Positions 26,190 through 35,687 of a DNA stretch of 64,000 nt are shown here, one piece after another. The DNA comes from Amycolatopsis antarctica (GTDB lineage: Bacteria; Actinomycetota; Actinomycetes; Mycobacteriales; Pseudonocardiaceae), in assembly GCF_002262875.1 (NCBI RefSeq), contig NZ_NKYE01000012.1, positions 142,975 to 206,974 on the forward strand. Reading direction: 5' to 3'. The stretch's first letter is position 1. Each line of letters opens with the position of its first letter. The position numbers were made by a program, and so were the translations under genes. Under the pieces are notes generated by a model, which did no database searches, was not told where the DNA came from, and saw nothing but the letters and a program-made list of their open reading frames with translations.

Positions 26190-27055
26190 GAGTCCAGTGC
26201 CTCCTCGATCCTCTGTCGTGCCTGCTCGTCGGTCAGCGCGAGACCGCGCAAATTGTCCACCAGGGCGCGGTAGTCCTCGACGTCACCCCGGTCGTCCAGG
26301 AACACCCCGGAGCGGTGGTGTTCCAGGTGCACGATCGACGGGTGCGGGCGCGGAAAATCGTAGAGCACGAAGGGTCCCATCAGCCCCTGGTGCCAGTCCT
26401 GGTCCACCGGCACCAGCTTGATGGTGGCCGTGCCCTGGCCGATCACCCGGAGCAGATAGCGCAGTTGCTCGGTCATCGCCGCGCGGCCACCGACCCGGGC
26501 GGTGATCGCGGGCAGGCCGATCAGCGCGGTGAACCGGATCGGATCATCGCGCAGGATCGCGTTCTGCCGTCCGAGGCGCAGGGTCACCCGGTGCTCGATC
26601 TCCGCCTCCGGCAGGCCCGGATTCGGCGCGCTCACCACGGCCCGCGCGTAGCCGCGGGTCTGCACCATGCCGGGAATCGACAGCGGCAGCCAGTCCGTCA
26701 TCGCGGTGGCGGTGCGCTCCAGTTCCATCACCCCGGCGAGTTGCTGGGACACTCCGGCCAGGCCGGTGGTCACCAGGTTCGGCCCCGGATTGCGGGCCAG
26801 CTCCAGCAGCGACTCCTTCTCCTCGCCGGACATGCCGAGCGCGGTCGCCAGCGCGACCACGTCCTCGAAGGTCGGCATCCCCCGCCCGGAGAACCACCGG
26901 TGCAGCGTCGAATGCGAGGTGTCCACCTGCTTGGCCAGCGTCCGCATGGACAGCCCGTTCTCCGCCTTGCGGCGCTCCCAGGCGGCGCGGAGCACGGCCG
27001 AGAGCGTACGGTCCCGCGAACTCGACGCCGGGCCGTCCGGATTGGTTCGGGCCAT
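26177..27055 (-). CDS. XRE-family regulator with DUF5753 domain
   Basis: A 292-residue regulator: N-terminal helix-turn-helix (MRTLAKQVDTSHSTLHRWFSG) and a C-terminal DUF5753 domain (TDWLPLSIPGMVQTRGYARAVV ... VVYDFP-like VLYDFPRPHPSIVHLE), all typical of the large actinobacterial XRE/DUF397 family; motifs are quoted in part. The start MARTNPDG is preferred because an upstream reading extends into the divergent promoter. It is coupled to the DUF397 gene and faces a small gene across 155 bp. Confidence 0.9.
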   Translation of the reverse strand: MARTNPDGPASSSRDRTLSAVLRAAWERRKAENGLSMRTLAKQVDTSHSTLHRWFSGRGMPTFEDVVALATALGMSGEEKESLLELARNPGPNLVTTGLAGVSQQLAGVMELERTATAMTDWLPLSIPGMVQTRGYARAVVSAPNPGLPEAEIEHRVTLRLGRQNAILRDDPIRFTALIGLPAITARVGGRAAMTEQLRYLLRVIGQGTATIKLVPVDQDWHQGLMGPFVLYDFPRPHPSIVHLEHHRSGVFLDDRGDVEDYRALVDNLRGLALTDEQARQRIEEALDSWDT

Positions 27056-27136
27056 GAACCACACCGTACCGCGTCGCCGATTCGGCCATCCGGGCTCCCG
27101 CCGTCCACCGTTTGCCTCATTGGTTCGCATGGTTCA

Positions 27137-27154
27137 CTATGACATGAGACATAG
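27137..27154. promoter_or_regulatory. Inverted repeat in XRE divergent region
   Basis: CTATGACATGAGACATAG: perfect 5-bp arms CTATG/CATAG around 8 bp, in the divergent region between the XRE regulator and a small plus-strand gene. A candidate operator for the XRE protein; placement is the only other support. Confidence 0.3.
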
Positions 27155-27210
27155 CGATACGGCGGTGCGGGAGCATCCGGCTCCGTACGCCCGGACGAAA
27201 GGCCAAGCCG

Positions 27211-27462
27211 ATGAACCACTCCGGTGGCGTCACCACGAACACCTGCGTCACGATCGAAGGACACAGCAACTTCAGCCTGCTGGTCACCGGCGGTCAGGCC
27301 GAACTGGAGGTCTCCGGGATCAGCAACGAATACCTGTTCCTGCTCAACGAGAACGCGATCGACGAATTGCTGGCCATGCTGAGCACCGCCCGCAGCACGC
27401 TGCGCACCGCCTCCGACGAGGACCTCGACCACGGTATCCGGGTCACCACCACCCGGGCGTGA
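27211..27462 (+). CDS. Small protein of unknown function beside XRE/DUF397 pair
   Basis: Not recognised. 83 residues starting MNHSGGVTTNTCVTIEG, with a central LNENAIDELLAMLSTARSTL helix. No signal peptide. Divergent from the XRE regulator, a common place for a regulator's target gene. CGAAAGGCCAAGCCG precedes the ATG as a ribosome site. Confidence 0.55.
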   Translation: MNHSGGVTTNTCVTIEGHSNFSLLVTGGQAELEVSGISNEYLFLLNENAIDELLAMLSTARSTLRTASDEDLDHGIRVTTTRA

Positions 27463-27513
27463 CCCACGCGGCCCGGCCGGCCACACCATCGGCCGAACAT
27501 TGGAGTGGCCGCG

Positions 27514-27559
27514 GGGTGGTCCGGCCGAGTGGTCCGGCCGAGTGGTTCAGCGAAATGGT

Positions 27560-27566
<7 letters not shown>
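27514..27566. repeat. Short tandem repeats at pseudogene end
   Basis: GTGGTCCGGCCGA occurs twice in direct succession, followed by two diverged copies of a TGGTTCAGCG unit, right up to the stop codon of the decayed peptidase. Same kind of junction repeat as elsewhere in the window. Confidence 0.7.
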
Positions 27567-29145
<1,579 letters not shown>

Positions 29146-29160
<15 letters not shown>

Positions 29161-30183
29161 CCCCGGCACGGCCGTCACCGCGATGGCGCTCTCCTCCAGG
29201 CTGCCGAAGTACAGCCGTCCATCGCGCTCCCGTACCCCGGTGAGCATGTGGAAGCCGTCGATCTCACCGGACAGCTCGTGCACCACCGTGCCGTCCGCTG
29301 CCACACCGAGGACGCCCACGGTGCGGGCCGGCGAGGGCTGCGCCCACAGCGGGGCGCGGCGGACGGCGGCCCGCAACGGCCCCGGCAACCTGCGCACCAC
29401 GTCGAGCGCGGCGACCTTCGGACTGGCCTGGGTGATCCAGATCAGCCCGTCGCTGCCGGTCGAGGTGTTGTCCGGGTAGCCGGACAACTCGTCCACGAAG
29501 GTCTCGGCGCGGCCGGCCCCCTCGCCGCCGAGCCGGACGCGGCGCACCCGGCAGGCCCCGGTCTCGGCGACCGTCACGAAGGACTCGTCCGGCGCCAGCG
29601 CCACCCCGTTGGCGAACTGCAGCCCGGAGGCGAGCAGATCGACCGTGCCGTCCGGCAGCCGCCGGAACAGGCGTCCGGTGCCGGTCTGCTCGATCAGGTC
29701 GGACCGCCACTGGGTCACCGGGTAGCGGGTGGAGGAGTCGCTGAAGTACACGGTTCCGTCCCGGCCGACGGCGGCGTTGTTGCACACCAGCAGGCGGCGG
29801 CCGTCGACCGTGTCGGTCAGCGTGCGCACCTCGCCACCCAGCGACACCGCCAGCAGGCCCCGGTCGGCGTCGCACACCAGCAGCTCGTCCTCAGTCAGGA
29901 ACTCCAGCCCGAGCGGGCGGCCACCGGTGTCGGCCACGTGGTCGATCCGGCGCCCGTCCGGTGCTATCCGCACGATGCGCCCGTCGGCCAGTCCGGTGTA
30001 GACGAAGCCTCCGGCGTCGACGAGCACGTCCTCCGCGCCCTGGCCGTTGACCGGGATCACCGTCACCGCACCGAAATTCGCAGGCATGCTGGTCTCCACT
30101 CCGTCGTCGATGCGCCACTCGGCGTCCGATACGCCGCTCGGCGTCGCCGCGTTCCCGGCGAACACCGACGTTACCGCCGTCAC
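29146..30183 (-). CDS. SMP-30/strictosidine-synthase-like beta-propeller protein
   Basis: A 345-residue propeller protein with repeated GxxxxD-type strands: EDVLVDAGGFVYTGLADGRI, GRDGTVYFSDSSTRYP and SGLQFANGVALAPDESFV (quoted in part) are family signatures of strictosidine-synthase-like/gluconolactonase proteins. The natural substrate cannot be predicted. The GTG at 30183 is chosen for its AAGGGG ribosome site; an ATG at 30213 has none and abuts the palindromic repeats. Confidence 0.8.
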
Positions 30184-30217
30184 CCCGCCAGCCCCTTCCC
30201 GACGAGGCGCCATCCCA

Positions 30218-30316
30218 GCGCAATACGTCGACATATTGCGATACCTTGTGCACGATGGATCGCAATACGTCGACGAATTGCGGTGGCGGCGAGCGCAATA
30301 TGTCGACGTATTGCGG
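30218..30316. repeat. GTCGAC-centred palindromic repeat, three copies
   Basis: Copies at 30218-30240, 30261-30283 and 30293-30316, each CGCAATAYGTCGAC with mirror RTATTGCG (the middle copy has GAATTGCG). They lie between the phosphatase gene and the SMP-30-like gene, both minus-strand, as the copies at 24125 lie between Ddn-like and plsC. Confidence 0.85.
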
Positions 30317-30364
30317 TGTGGGCGGGGGCCCGGCGAGAGGTTTAGGGTGCGGCGTGGTGGGCGG

Positions 30365-31051
30365 TCAGCGGTAGGTCAGGGGTGCGGGGCCGCCGTCGAA
30401 GTGGGCGTGCTCGTTGAACGAGAGCAGGTGCACCCCACCACGGCCGGAGACCAGCTTCGTGATGCCACCGTTCACCGTGACCCGTTGCAGCGCAAGGAAA
30501 GTGTGCCCGGACGCGGCCGACCCCAGCAGCCCGGCACACAGCACGCCGATCACACCGCCGGAGGTGAATACGACCCCCTGCTCCCCCTTGCCCAGCGAGG
30601 CGATCACCTCGTCCAGCGCGGCACGGGTGCGCGCGGCGAACGCCGGGAAGGTCTCGGCACAGGGCCCGTCCTCCCCCGCCGCCACCCAGTCGGCCAGCGC
30701 CGCGTCCAGCCCGGCCTGGAACGCCCGCGGCTCGGTCTCCTCCCGGCGAACGGGCGAATGATGGGTGAGCACGTCGATGTGGTCGTACTCGTTCCACCGG
30801 AAATCCTCGACCAGCTCGTACGCCACCCCGGACGGTGCCACCGCCGGAGTTCCCGCCGCACCGAGCGCCAGCGTGGCCGTGTCCCGCTGCCGGGCGAGGG
30901 AACCGCAGCGCACCGAGGCGAACGGGCCGGTACGCCTGGCCAGCTCCGCACCGACCGCCACGGCCTGCTCCCGTCCCGGCTCGGAGAGCCGGTCGTAGTC
31001 GGCCTCGCCGAAGGAGGCCTGCCCGTGCCGGACCAGGAACACGGCGCCCAT
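30365..31051 (-). CDS. Histidine phosphatase family protein
   Basis: A 228-residue phosphatase of the phosphoglycerate-mutase-like superfamily. The catalytic box FLVRHGQASFG lies at residues 5-15 with phospho-accepting His9; the second half has the matching VVFTSGGVIG segment in place of the usual SHGG, a common variation in actinobacterial members. Substrate unknown. Follows the phosphotransferase gene across a repeat-filled 94-bp gap. Confidence 0.85.
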   Translation of the reverse strand: MGAVFLVRHGQASFGEADYDRLSEPGREQAVAVGAELARRTGPFASVRCGSLARQRDTATLALGAAGTPAVAPSGVAYELVEDFRWNEYDHIDVLTHHSPVRREETEPRAFQAGLDAALADWVAAGEDGPCAETFPAFAARTRAALDEVIASLGKGEQGVVFTSGGVIGVLCAGLLGSAASGHTFLALQRVTVNGGITKLVSGRGGVHLLSFNEHAHFDGGPAPLTYR

Positions 31052-31145
31052 CAGGCAGTTCCCAGCAGAGAAAGCCCAGCGGACAGCGCCATCAGAAGAC
31101 GTTCATCAGGAAGCGGCATCAGACGAGCCCCATCAGACAGCGCCA
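31052..31145. repeat. Diverged CTGATG-containing repeats between two genes
   Basis: On the minus strand the gap contains several imperfect copies of a CTGATGGCGCTGTC-like unit, and the border sequence CTGCTGGG...CTGCCTGATGG at the phosphatase start repeats that at the phosphotransferase end (CTGCTGGGTCTTGCCTGATGG is its counterpart, quoted loosely). It looks like serial duplication of the gene boundary. Confidence 0.6.
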
Positions 31146-32219
31146 TCAGGCAAGACCCAGCAGACGTTCGCAACGGGCCTCTAGGTAGCAGACGAACTGC
31201 CAGTAGTCCGCGAAGCGCTCGTTGGTGGTCTGGCCGTGGTGGTAGCGGTAGTAGAGCTGCTGGATGATCCCGGCGTAGCGGAACAGGCCGAACACCTCGT
31301 AGAAGATCCAGTCGTCCACCGGGGTACCGGTGCGCCGCGCGTAGTGCTCGACCACCTCGGTCCTGGTCAGCATCCCGGGAAGGTGAGTGGGCTGCCGCCG
31401 CGTCGCGGTGAAGATCTCGTCGTCGTCGGCCTGTACCCAGTAGGACAGGGTGCTGCCGAGCTCCATCAGCGGATCGCCGAGTGTGGCCATCTCCCAGTCG
31501 AGCACGCCGGCCACCCGCAGGTCGTCCGCCCCGCGCAGCACCACGTTGTCGAAGCGGAAGTCGTTGTGGATCAGGCAGATCGCCACGTCCGGCGGGGTGT
31601 GCGCGCGGATCCACTCGATCACCCTGGTGAACTCCGGGACGTTCTCGGTGCGCGCCCGGCCGTAACGGTCGATCCAGCCGTCCACCTGACGGCGCACGTA
31701 GCCCGCGCCCTTGCCCAGGTCGTCCAGCCCCGCCGCGGACACGTCCACCTGGTGCAGCTCCACCAGCCGGTCGATCAGGCCGGTGGACAGCTCGCGGGCC
31801 CGCGACTCGCCGAGTTCCAGACCGGGTGGGAGATCGCGGCGCAGGATGAGCCCGTCGAGCTGCTCCATCACGTAGAAGTCGCCGCCCAGCACGGCGTGGT
31901 CCTCGCAGAACGCGAGCATCGTGGGTACGTAAGGGAAAACCGGCCGCAACCCGGCCTGCACGCGGTACTCGCGGCGCATGTCGTGCGCGGAGGCCGCCTT
32001 GTGCCCCGCCGGCGGCCTGCGCAGGATCAGGTCCCGGCCGGGGTACCGCAGCAGGTAGGTCAGGTTCGACGCGCCGCCGGGGAACTGCCGGACCTCCGGC
32101 GGATCCGCGGGCAGGCCGTCGACGCGGGCGGCCAGCCACTCGTGCGCAGCCGCGACGTCGAAGGCGTCCTCCTCGCGTACCGCGACGGTCTTGTCCGCGG
32201 TCCCGTCCGACTCACTCAC
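31146..32219 (-). CDS. Phosphotransferase family protein (APH/ACAD10-like)
   Basis: A 357-residue aminoglycoside-phosphotransferase-fold kinase: nucleotide region FPGGASNLTYLLRYPGRDLILRRPP (part), catalytic loop ICLIHNDFRFDNVVL with HxDxxxxN, and DWEMATLGDPLMELG for Mg binding. This subgroup is linked to fatty-acid metabolism, not drug resistance. The GTG start overlaps the SDR stop (GTGA), so the two genes are coupled. Confidence 0.88.
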   Translation of the reverse strand: MSESDGTADKTVAVREEDAFDVAAAHEWLAARVDGLPADPPEVRQFPGGASNLTYLLRYPGRDLILRRPPAGHKAASAHDMRREYRVQAGLRPVFPYVPTMLAFCEDHAVLGGDFYVMEQLDGLILRRDLPPGLELGESRARELSTGLIDRLVELHQVDVSAAGLDDLGKGAGYVRRQVDGWIDRYGRARTENVPEFTRVIEWIRAHTPPDVAICLIHNDFRFDNVVLRGADDLRVAGVLDWEMATLGDPLMELGSTLSYWVQADDDEIFTATRRQPTHLPGMLTRTEVVEHYARRTGTPVDDWIFYEVFGLFRYAGIIQQLYYRYHHGQTTNERFADYWQFVCYLEARCERLLGLA

Positions 32220-32968
32220 ACGAACCTCCCGATGATCGAGTCGGGCGCGTACCTCATCACCAGGCTCAGCGGCGCCCACGGCCAGGTCGGAACGTACGCC
32301 TTTGCCCGCTCCCGCTCGATGGCCCGCACCAGCGCCCGCGCCCCGGTGTCGGCCTTGGCCAGCATCGGGTTCCGGCCGGACCGGGCGGTCATCTCCGACT
32401 CGATGTAGCCGGGCAGCAGGGTGGTGACCGTGATCGGCGTACCGCGGACGTCGGCGCGGATACCGTCGGCGAGCGCGGCCGAGCCTGCCTTCGAGGCGGC
32501 GTAGGCGGTGACGTTGCGCGGCAGTCCGCGCAGCGCGCTGAACGAGGACACCACGACCAGGTGGCCCGCGCGCTGCTCGCGGAAGATGCCCATCGCCGCC
32601 TCGGCCTGTGCCAGCGCCGCGACCAGGTTGGTCTCCACCGTCTGCTTGTTCGCGGCGAAGTAACCGGTGCCGATCGGCTTGCCCTTGCCGATGCCGGCGT
32701 TGACGATCACGCGGTCCAGCGAGCCCAGTTCCGCACGGAAGCCGTCGAACACCTCGAACACGCGGTCGTGCTCGTTGACGTCGAGTTCGTGCGTGACGAC
32801 GGTGATGCCGGAGTGCTGCTTGCGGAGTTCGCGGGCCAGTTCCTCGATCCGCTCCGTGCGCCTCGCGCACAGCGCGAGATTGCGTCCCATGGCGGCGAAC
32901 TGCCTGGCCATGCCCTCGCCGAGCCCCGAACTGGCTCCGGTGATGACGATGTTGCGGCGATTGGTCAT
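32216..32968 (-). CDS. Short-chain dehydrogenase/reductase
   Basis: A 250-residue classical SDR: TGASSGLGEGMA cofactor motif near residue 10, NAGIG, catalytic Ser in VVSSFSALRG and YAASK near residue 155. The basic residues after the second strand (CARRTERI) favour NADP(H). Coupled to the downstream phosphotransferase gene; such APH-SDR pairs often act in lipid or xenobiotic breakdown, which is only an inference here. Confidence 0.9.
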   Translation of the reverse strand: MTNRRNIVITGASSGLGEGMARQFAAMGRNLALCARRTERIEELARELRKQHSGITVVTHELDVNEHDRVFEVFDGFRAELGSLDRVIVNAGIGKGKPIGTGYFAANKQTVETNLVAALAQAEAAMGIFREQRAGHLVVVSSFSALRGLPRNVTAYAASKAGSAALADGIRADVRGTPITVTTLLPGYIESEMTARSGRNPMLAKADTGARALVRAIERERAKAYVPTWPWAPLSLVMRYAPDSIIGRFV

Positions 32969-33064
32969 GGCTAATACTGGCAGGTAACCCCGCTTCGGGC
33001 ATACCGGCCGACGCTGTGCGGAACAGCACCCGGGACAGCCCGGCCGACACAGCTCGGCCGAACG

Positions 33065-33102
33065 CCGCGGGCCCGGCGCTCAAGGGAGCGCCGGGCCCGC
33101 GG
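33065..33102. terminator. Strong hairpin downstream of the subtilase gene
   Basis: A perfect 16-bp stem CCGCGGGCCCGGCGCT / AGCGCCGGGCCCGCGG with a six-base loop CAAGGG, 42 bp past the protease stop. No U-tract follows, as usual in high-GC actinobacteria. Confidence 0.85.
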
Positions 33103-33143
33103 TGTCTGGCAGAACGGCCGCGATCAGCCGATCACGAAGTGCG

Positions 33144-34376
33144 TCACTCCGTGCCGGTGAACAGCAGCTTGTTCGGGGTGCCCGGGCTGGCGTTGGTGAT
33201 CTTGTCCGGGCTGGCGGCCTCGGTCAGGGCCGTGGCGACCTGCTCCGGAGTGGCCTCCGGGTTGTCGGCCAGGTACAGCGCGGCGGCACCGGCGACGTGC
33301 GGCGAAGCCATCGAGGTACCGCTGATGGTGTCGGTCGCGCCGTCGTTCCAGGCCGAGGTGATGTCCACGCCGGGGGCGTAGATGTCGACGACCTCACCGA
33401 AGTTGGAGAAGCTGGCCTGGGCGTCGGCGTTGTCGCTGGCCGCGACGGTCAGCGCCTCGGGAACACGGGCCGGGGAGGCGTTGTCCGCGTCCTGGCTCTC
33501 GTTACCGGCCGCGACCGCGAAGGTCACACCCTTGGAGATGGCGCCCTGCACCGCGGAGTCCAGCGCCTCGTCCACCGAGCCACCGAGGCTCATGTTGGCG
33601 ACCGAGGGACCGGAGGCGTTCTCGGCGACGTAGTCGATACCGCCGACGACCTGCTCGGTGGTGCCGGAACCGGCGTCGTCGAGCACCCGCACGCCGACGA
33701 TCTTGGCGCCCTTGGCGAGACCGTAGGTCTCACCCGCGACGGTGCCCGCCACGTGGGTGCCGTGGCCGTTGCCGTCGGCCGGGTCGGTGTCACCGTCGAT
33801 GAGGTCCTTGCCGGGCTGGATGCGGCCGGCGAACTCGGGGTGGTCGGCGGTGATGCCGGTGTCGACGATGTAGGCGGTCACGTTCTCCGCCGTGGTGCTG
33901 TAGTTGTACTTCTCGTCCAGCGGCAGGTCGCGCTGGTCGACGCGGTCGAGGCCCCAGGTGGCGCCGTCCTGCACGTCGTTGGTCTTGAAGGTGTGGTTCT
34001 GCGTGACGAACTTGACGGCGGGGTCGGCGGCCAGCTTCTTGGCCTCCGCCTCGGACGCCTTGACCGAGAAGCCCTCCAGCGCGGAGCCGTAGGTCTGGGT
34101 GACCTCGCCACCGGTGGCCTCGACCATCGACTGCGCCTTGCTCGCGACAACGGCCTTGATCTGCTTCTTCGCGTCGACGCTCAGCGCGCTCTTCGCTTCC
34201 GCGGAGTCCTTCAGGACCACCGTGTAGCTGTCGGCCACGGAGTTCGGGGTGTTCGCGGCCAGGATCTGGCCTTCCTGCGCCTGGACCGGTCCTGCGAACG
34301 CAACGGCGGCAGCGGCGACACCAGCGGTCGCAACACTTGCCACAATTCCGCGACGGAGCTTGCGTGAGTTACCCAT
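33144..34376 (-). CDS. Secreted S8 subtilisin-like serine protease
   Basis: A 410-residue preproenzyme. A signal peptide (VATAGVAAAAVAFAGPVQA) is followed by an I9-type propeptide (residues ~50-130, SYTVVLKD ... VKFVTQNHTF) and a proteinase-K-like catalytic domain with Asp172 (IVDTGI), His205 (GHGTHVAGT) and Ser in SGTSMASPHVAG. It is exported and self-activated by removal of the propeptide. AGGAAGGAACCCG precedes the ATG. A strong terminator follows. Confidence 0.95.
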   Translation of the reverse strand: MGNSRKLRRGIVASVATAGVAAAAVAFAGPVQAQEGQILAANTPNSVADSYTVVLKDSAEAKSALSVDAKKQIKAVVASKAQSMVEATGGEVTQTYGSALEGFSVKASEAEAKKLAADPAVKFVTQNHTFKTNDVQDGATWGLDRVDQRDLPLDEKYNYSTTAENVTAYIVDTGITADHPEFAGRIQPGKDLIDGDTDPADGNGHGTHVAGTVAGETYGLAKGAKIVGVRVLDDAGSGTTEQVVGGIDYVAENASGPSVANMSLGGSVDEALDSAVQGAISKGVTFAVAAGNESQDADNASPARVPEALTVAASDNADAQASFSNFGEVVDIYAPGVDITSAWNDGATDTISGTSMASPHVAGAAALYLADNPEATPEQVATALTEAASPDKITNASPGTPNKLLFTGTE

Positions 34377-34690
34377 CGGGTTCCTTCCTCGTCCTGTCCT
34401 TTGCCGTAACCGCGACTCCGTGCCCCCCGGGGTCGTCGCCGGTGTCCCGGCGCTGCCCCGACCCCGGCGGCACGTGCCGAGTCGTTGTTACCTGTGAGTC
34501 ATCAAGCCAGTAGGCGCAGATGTGGGCAACGATTCACAGTTACCAGTACTGGTCCGTACGGCCCAACTTCGTGCCGACCGTATGGACCATCCACAGCCTC
34601 GGCCGGGAGGGACTTGGATGGCCGCCGCACTGCTAATGTCGGTTGACGTCTCCAACCACGAAGTCGACATCTCGGGCGGTCCACGAACCC
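34377..34690. other. Divergent promoter region, no gene seen
   Basis: About 310 bp between the protease and the XRE-type gene. The minus-strand part must hold the protease promoter; the only clear element is its ribosome site. No convincing ORF, repeat or operator is seen. Confidence 0.5.
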
Positions 34691-35635
34691 ATGACAGCGG
34701 GGAACAGCGCAGATTCGAATACGACCGAAGAACCGGTGCGCGACGCATTCGCCGCTGCATTGCGGTCCGCCATTTCCGACAGTGGACTGAGCCTCGACCG
34801 CATTCAGGCGCGACTGCAGTCCCGCGGAATTGCGGTGAGCGTGACCGCGCTGAGCTATTGGCAGTCGGGGAAACGGCAACCCGAACGGCAGAGTTCCATC
34901 ACCGCCGTCCGTGATCTGGAGCTGATCCTGGACCTGTCGCCGGGGTCGCTGCTCGGCCTGCTCCCCCCGCCGCGTCCCCGGGGCACCTCCTCCCGCCGCA
35001 AGCGCGCCACCGGCGGGCAGACGCTCACCTTCCCCCAGGAGGTGCTGCGCGAGCTGCTGGAACGGATCGGCGCCCCCGACGCGCTGGAGCAGCAACAGCA
35101 GCTCACCCTGGTGGGCCTGCACGATCGCTGCCACATCGCGGCCGACGGCGGCCAGCGGGCGGTTACCGCGCGGGCGGTCTTCCAGGCAGGCGCCGACGGG
35201 CAGGACCGGTGGTTGCTCGTCTACAACCAGGACGACCCGGACGCCGGACCCCCGCAGCTCGAAGCCGCCCGCAACTGCTCGGTAGGCCGGGTGGTGGTCG
35301 ACGAGGAGCACGGGCTCACGGTGGCCGAGCTCATCTTCGACCGGCCGGTCAACCGTGGCGAGACGCACCTGATCGAATACACGCTGACCAATTCCGGTCC
35401 GCCGTACCCGGAGTGCCAGAACACCCACTATCGCGAATTCCGGCGACCCATTCGCGAATATCTCCTGGAAGTACAGTTCGATTCCAGCACGCTGCCGCAG
35501 AAATGCTGGGAATTCTCCCGCAAGAGCCCGAACCGACCGGCCGACCGACGCGAACTCACGATAGACAACACCAACGGTGTACACGCCGTCGCCATCGACT
35601 TCGGACCGGGTGTGTTCGGTATCGATTGGACGTGA
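34691..35635 (+). CDS. XRE-type helix-turn-helix protein with unknown C-terminal domain
   Basis: A 314-residue protein. The N-terminal ~75 residues are a Cro/XRE-like helix-turn-helix (LSLDRIQARLQSRGIAVSVTALSYWQSGKRQPER, quoted by its core TALSYWQSGKRQP). The rest, with PYPECQNTHYREFRRPIREYLLEV (part) and VFGIDW at the end, is beta-rich and not recognised; it may sense a ligand. ATG at 34691 is preferred to an upstream TTG at 34643, which lacks a ribosome site. Confidence 0.75.
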   Translation: MTAGNSADSNTTEEPVRDAFAAALRSAISDSGLSLDRIQARLQSRGIAVSVTALSYWQSGKRQPERQSSITAVRDLELILDLSPGSLLGLLPPPRPRGTSSRRKRATGGQTLTFPQEVLRELLERIGAPDALEQQQQLTLVGLHDRCHIAADGGQRAVTARAVFQAGADGQDRWLLVYNQDDPDAGPPQLEAARNCSVGRVVVDEEHGLTVAELIFDRPVNRGETHLIEYTLTNSGPPYPECQNTHYREFRRPIREYLLEVQFDSSTLPQKCWEFSRKSPNRPADRRELTIDNTNGVHAVAIDFGPGVFGIDWT

Positions 35636-35687
35636 ACAACGCCGTGCGGATATCGGAACTTTAGTAGGGACTCGAAATCGGCCGGTT

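Noticed and set aside
31146..32219. Aminoglycoside resistance gene
   Set aside because: The APH fold is present, but the sequence type and the coupled SDR gene match the ACAD10-like metabolic group.
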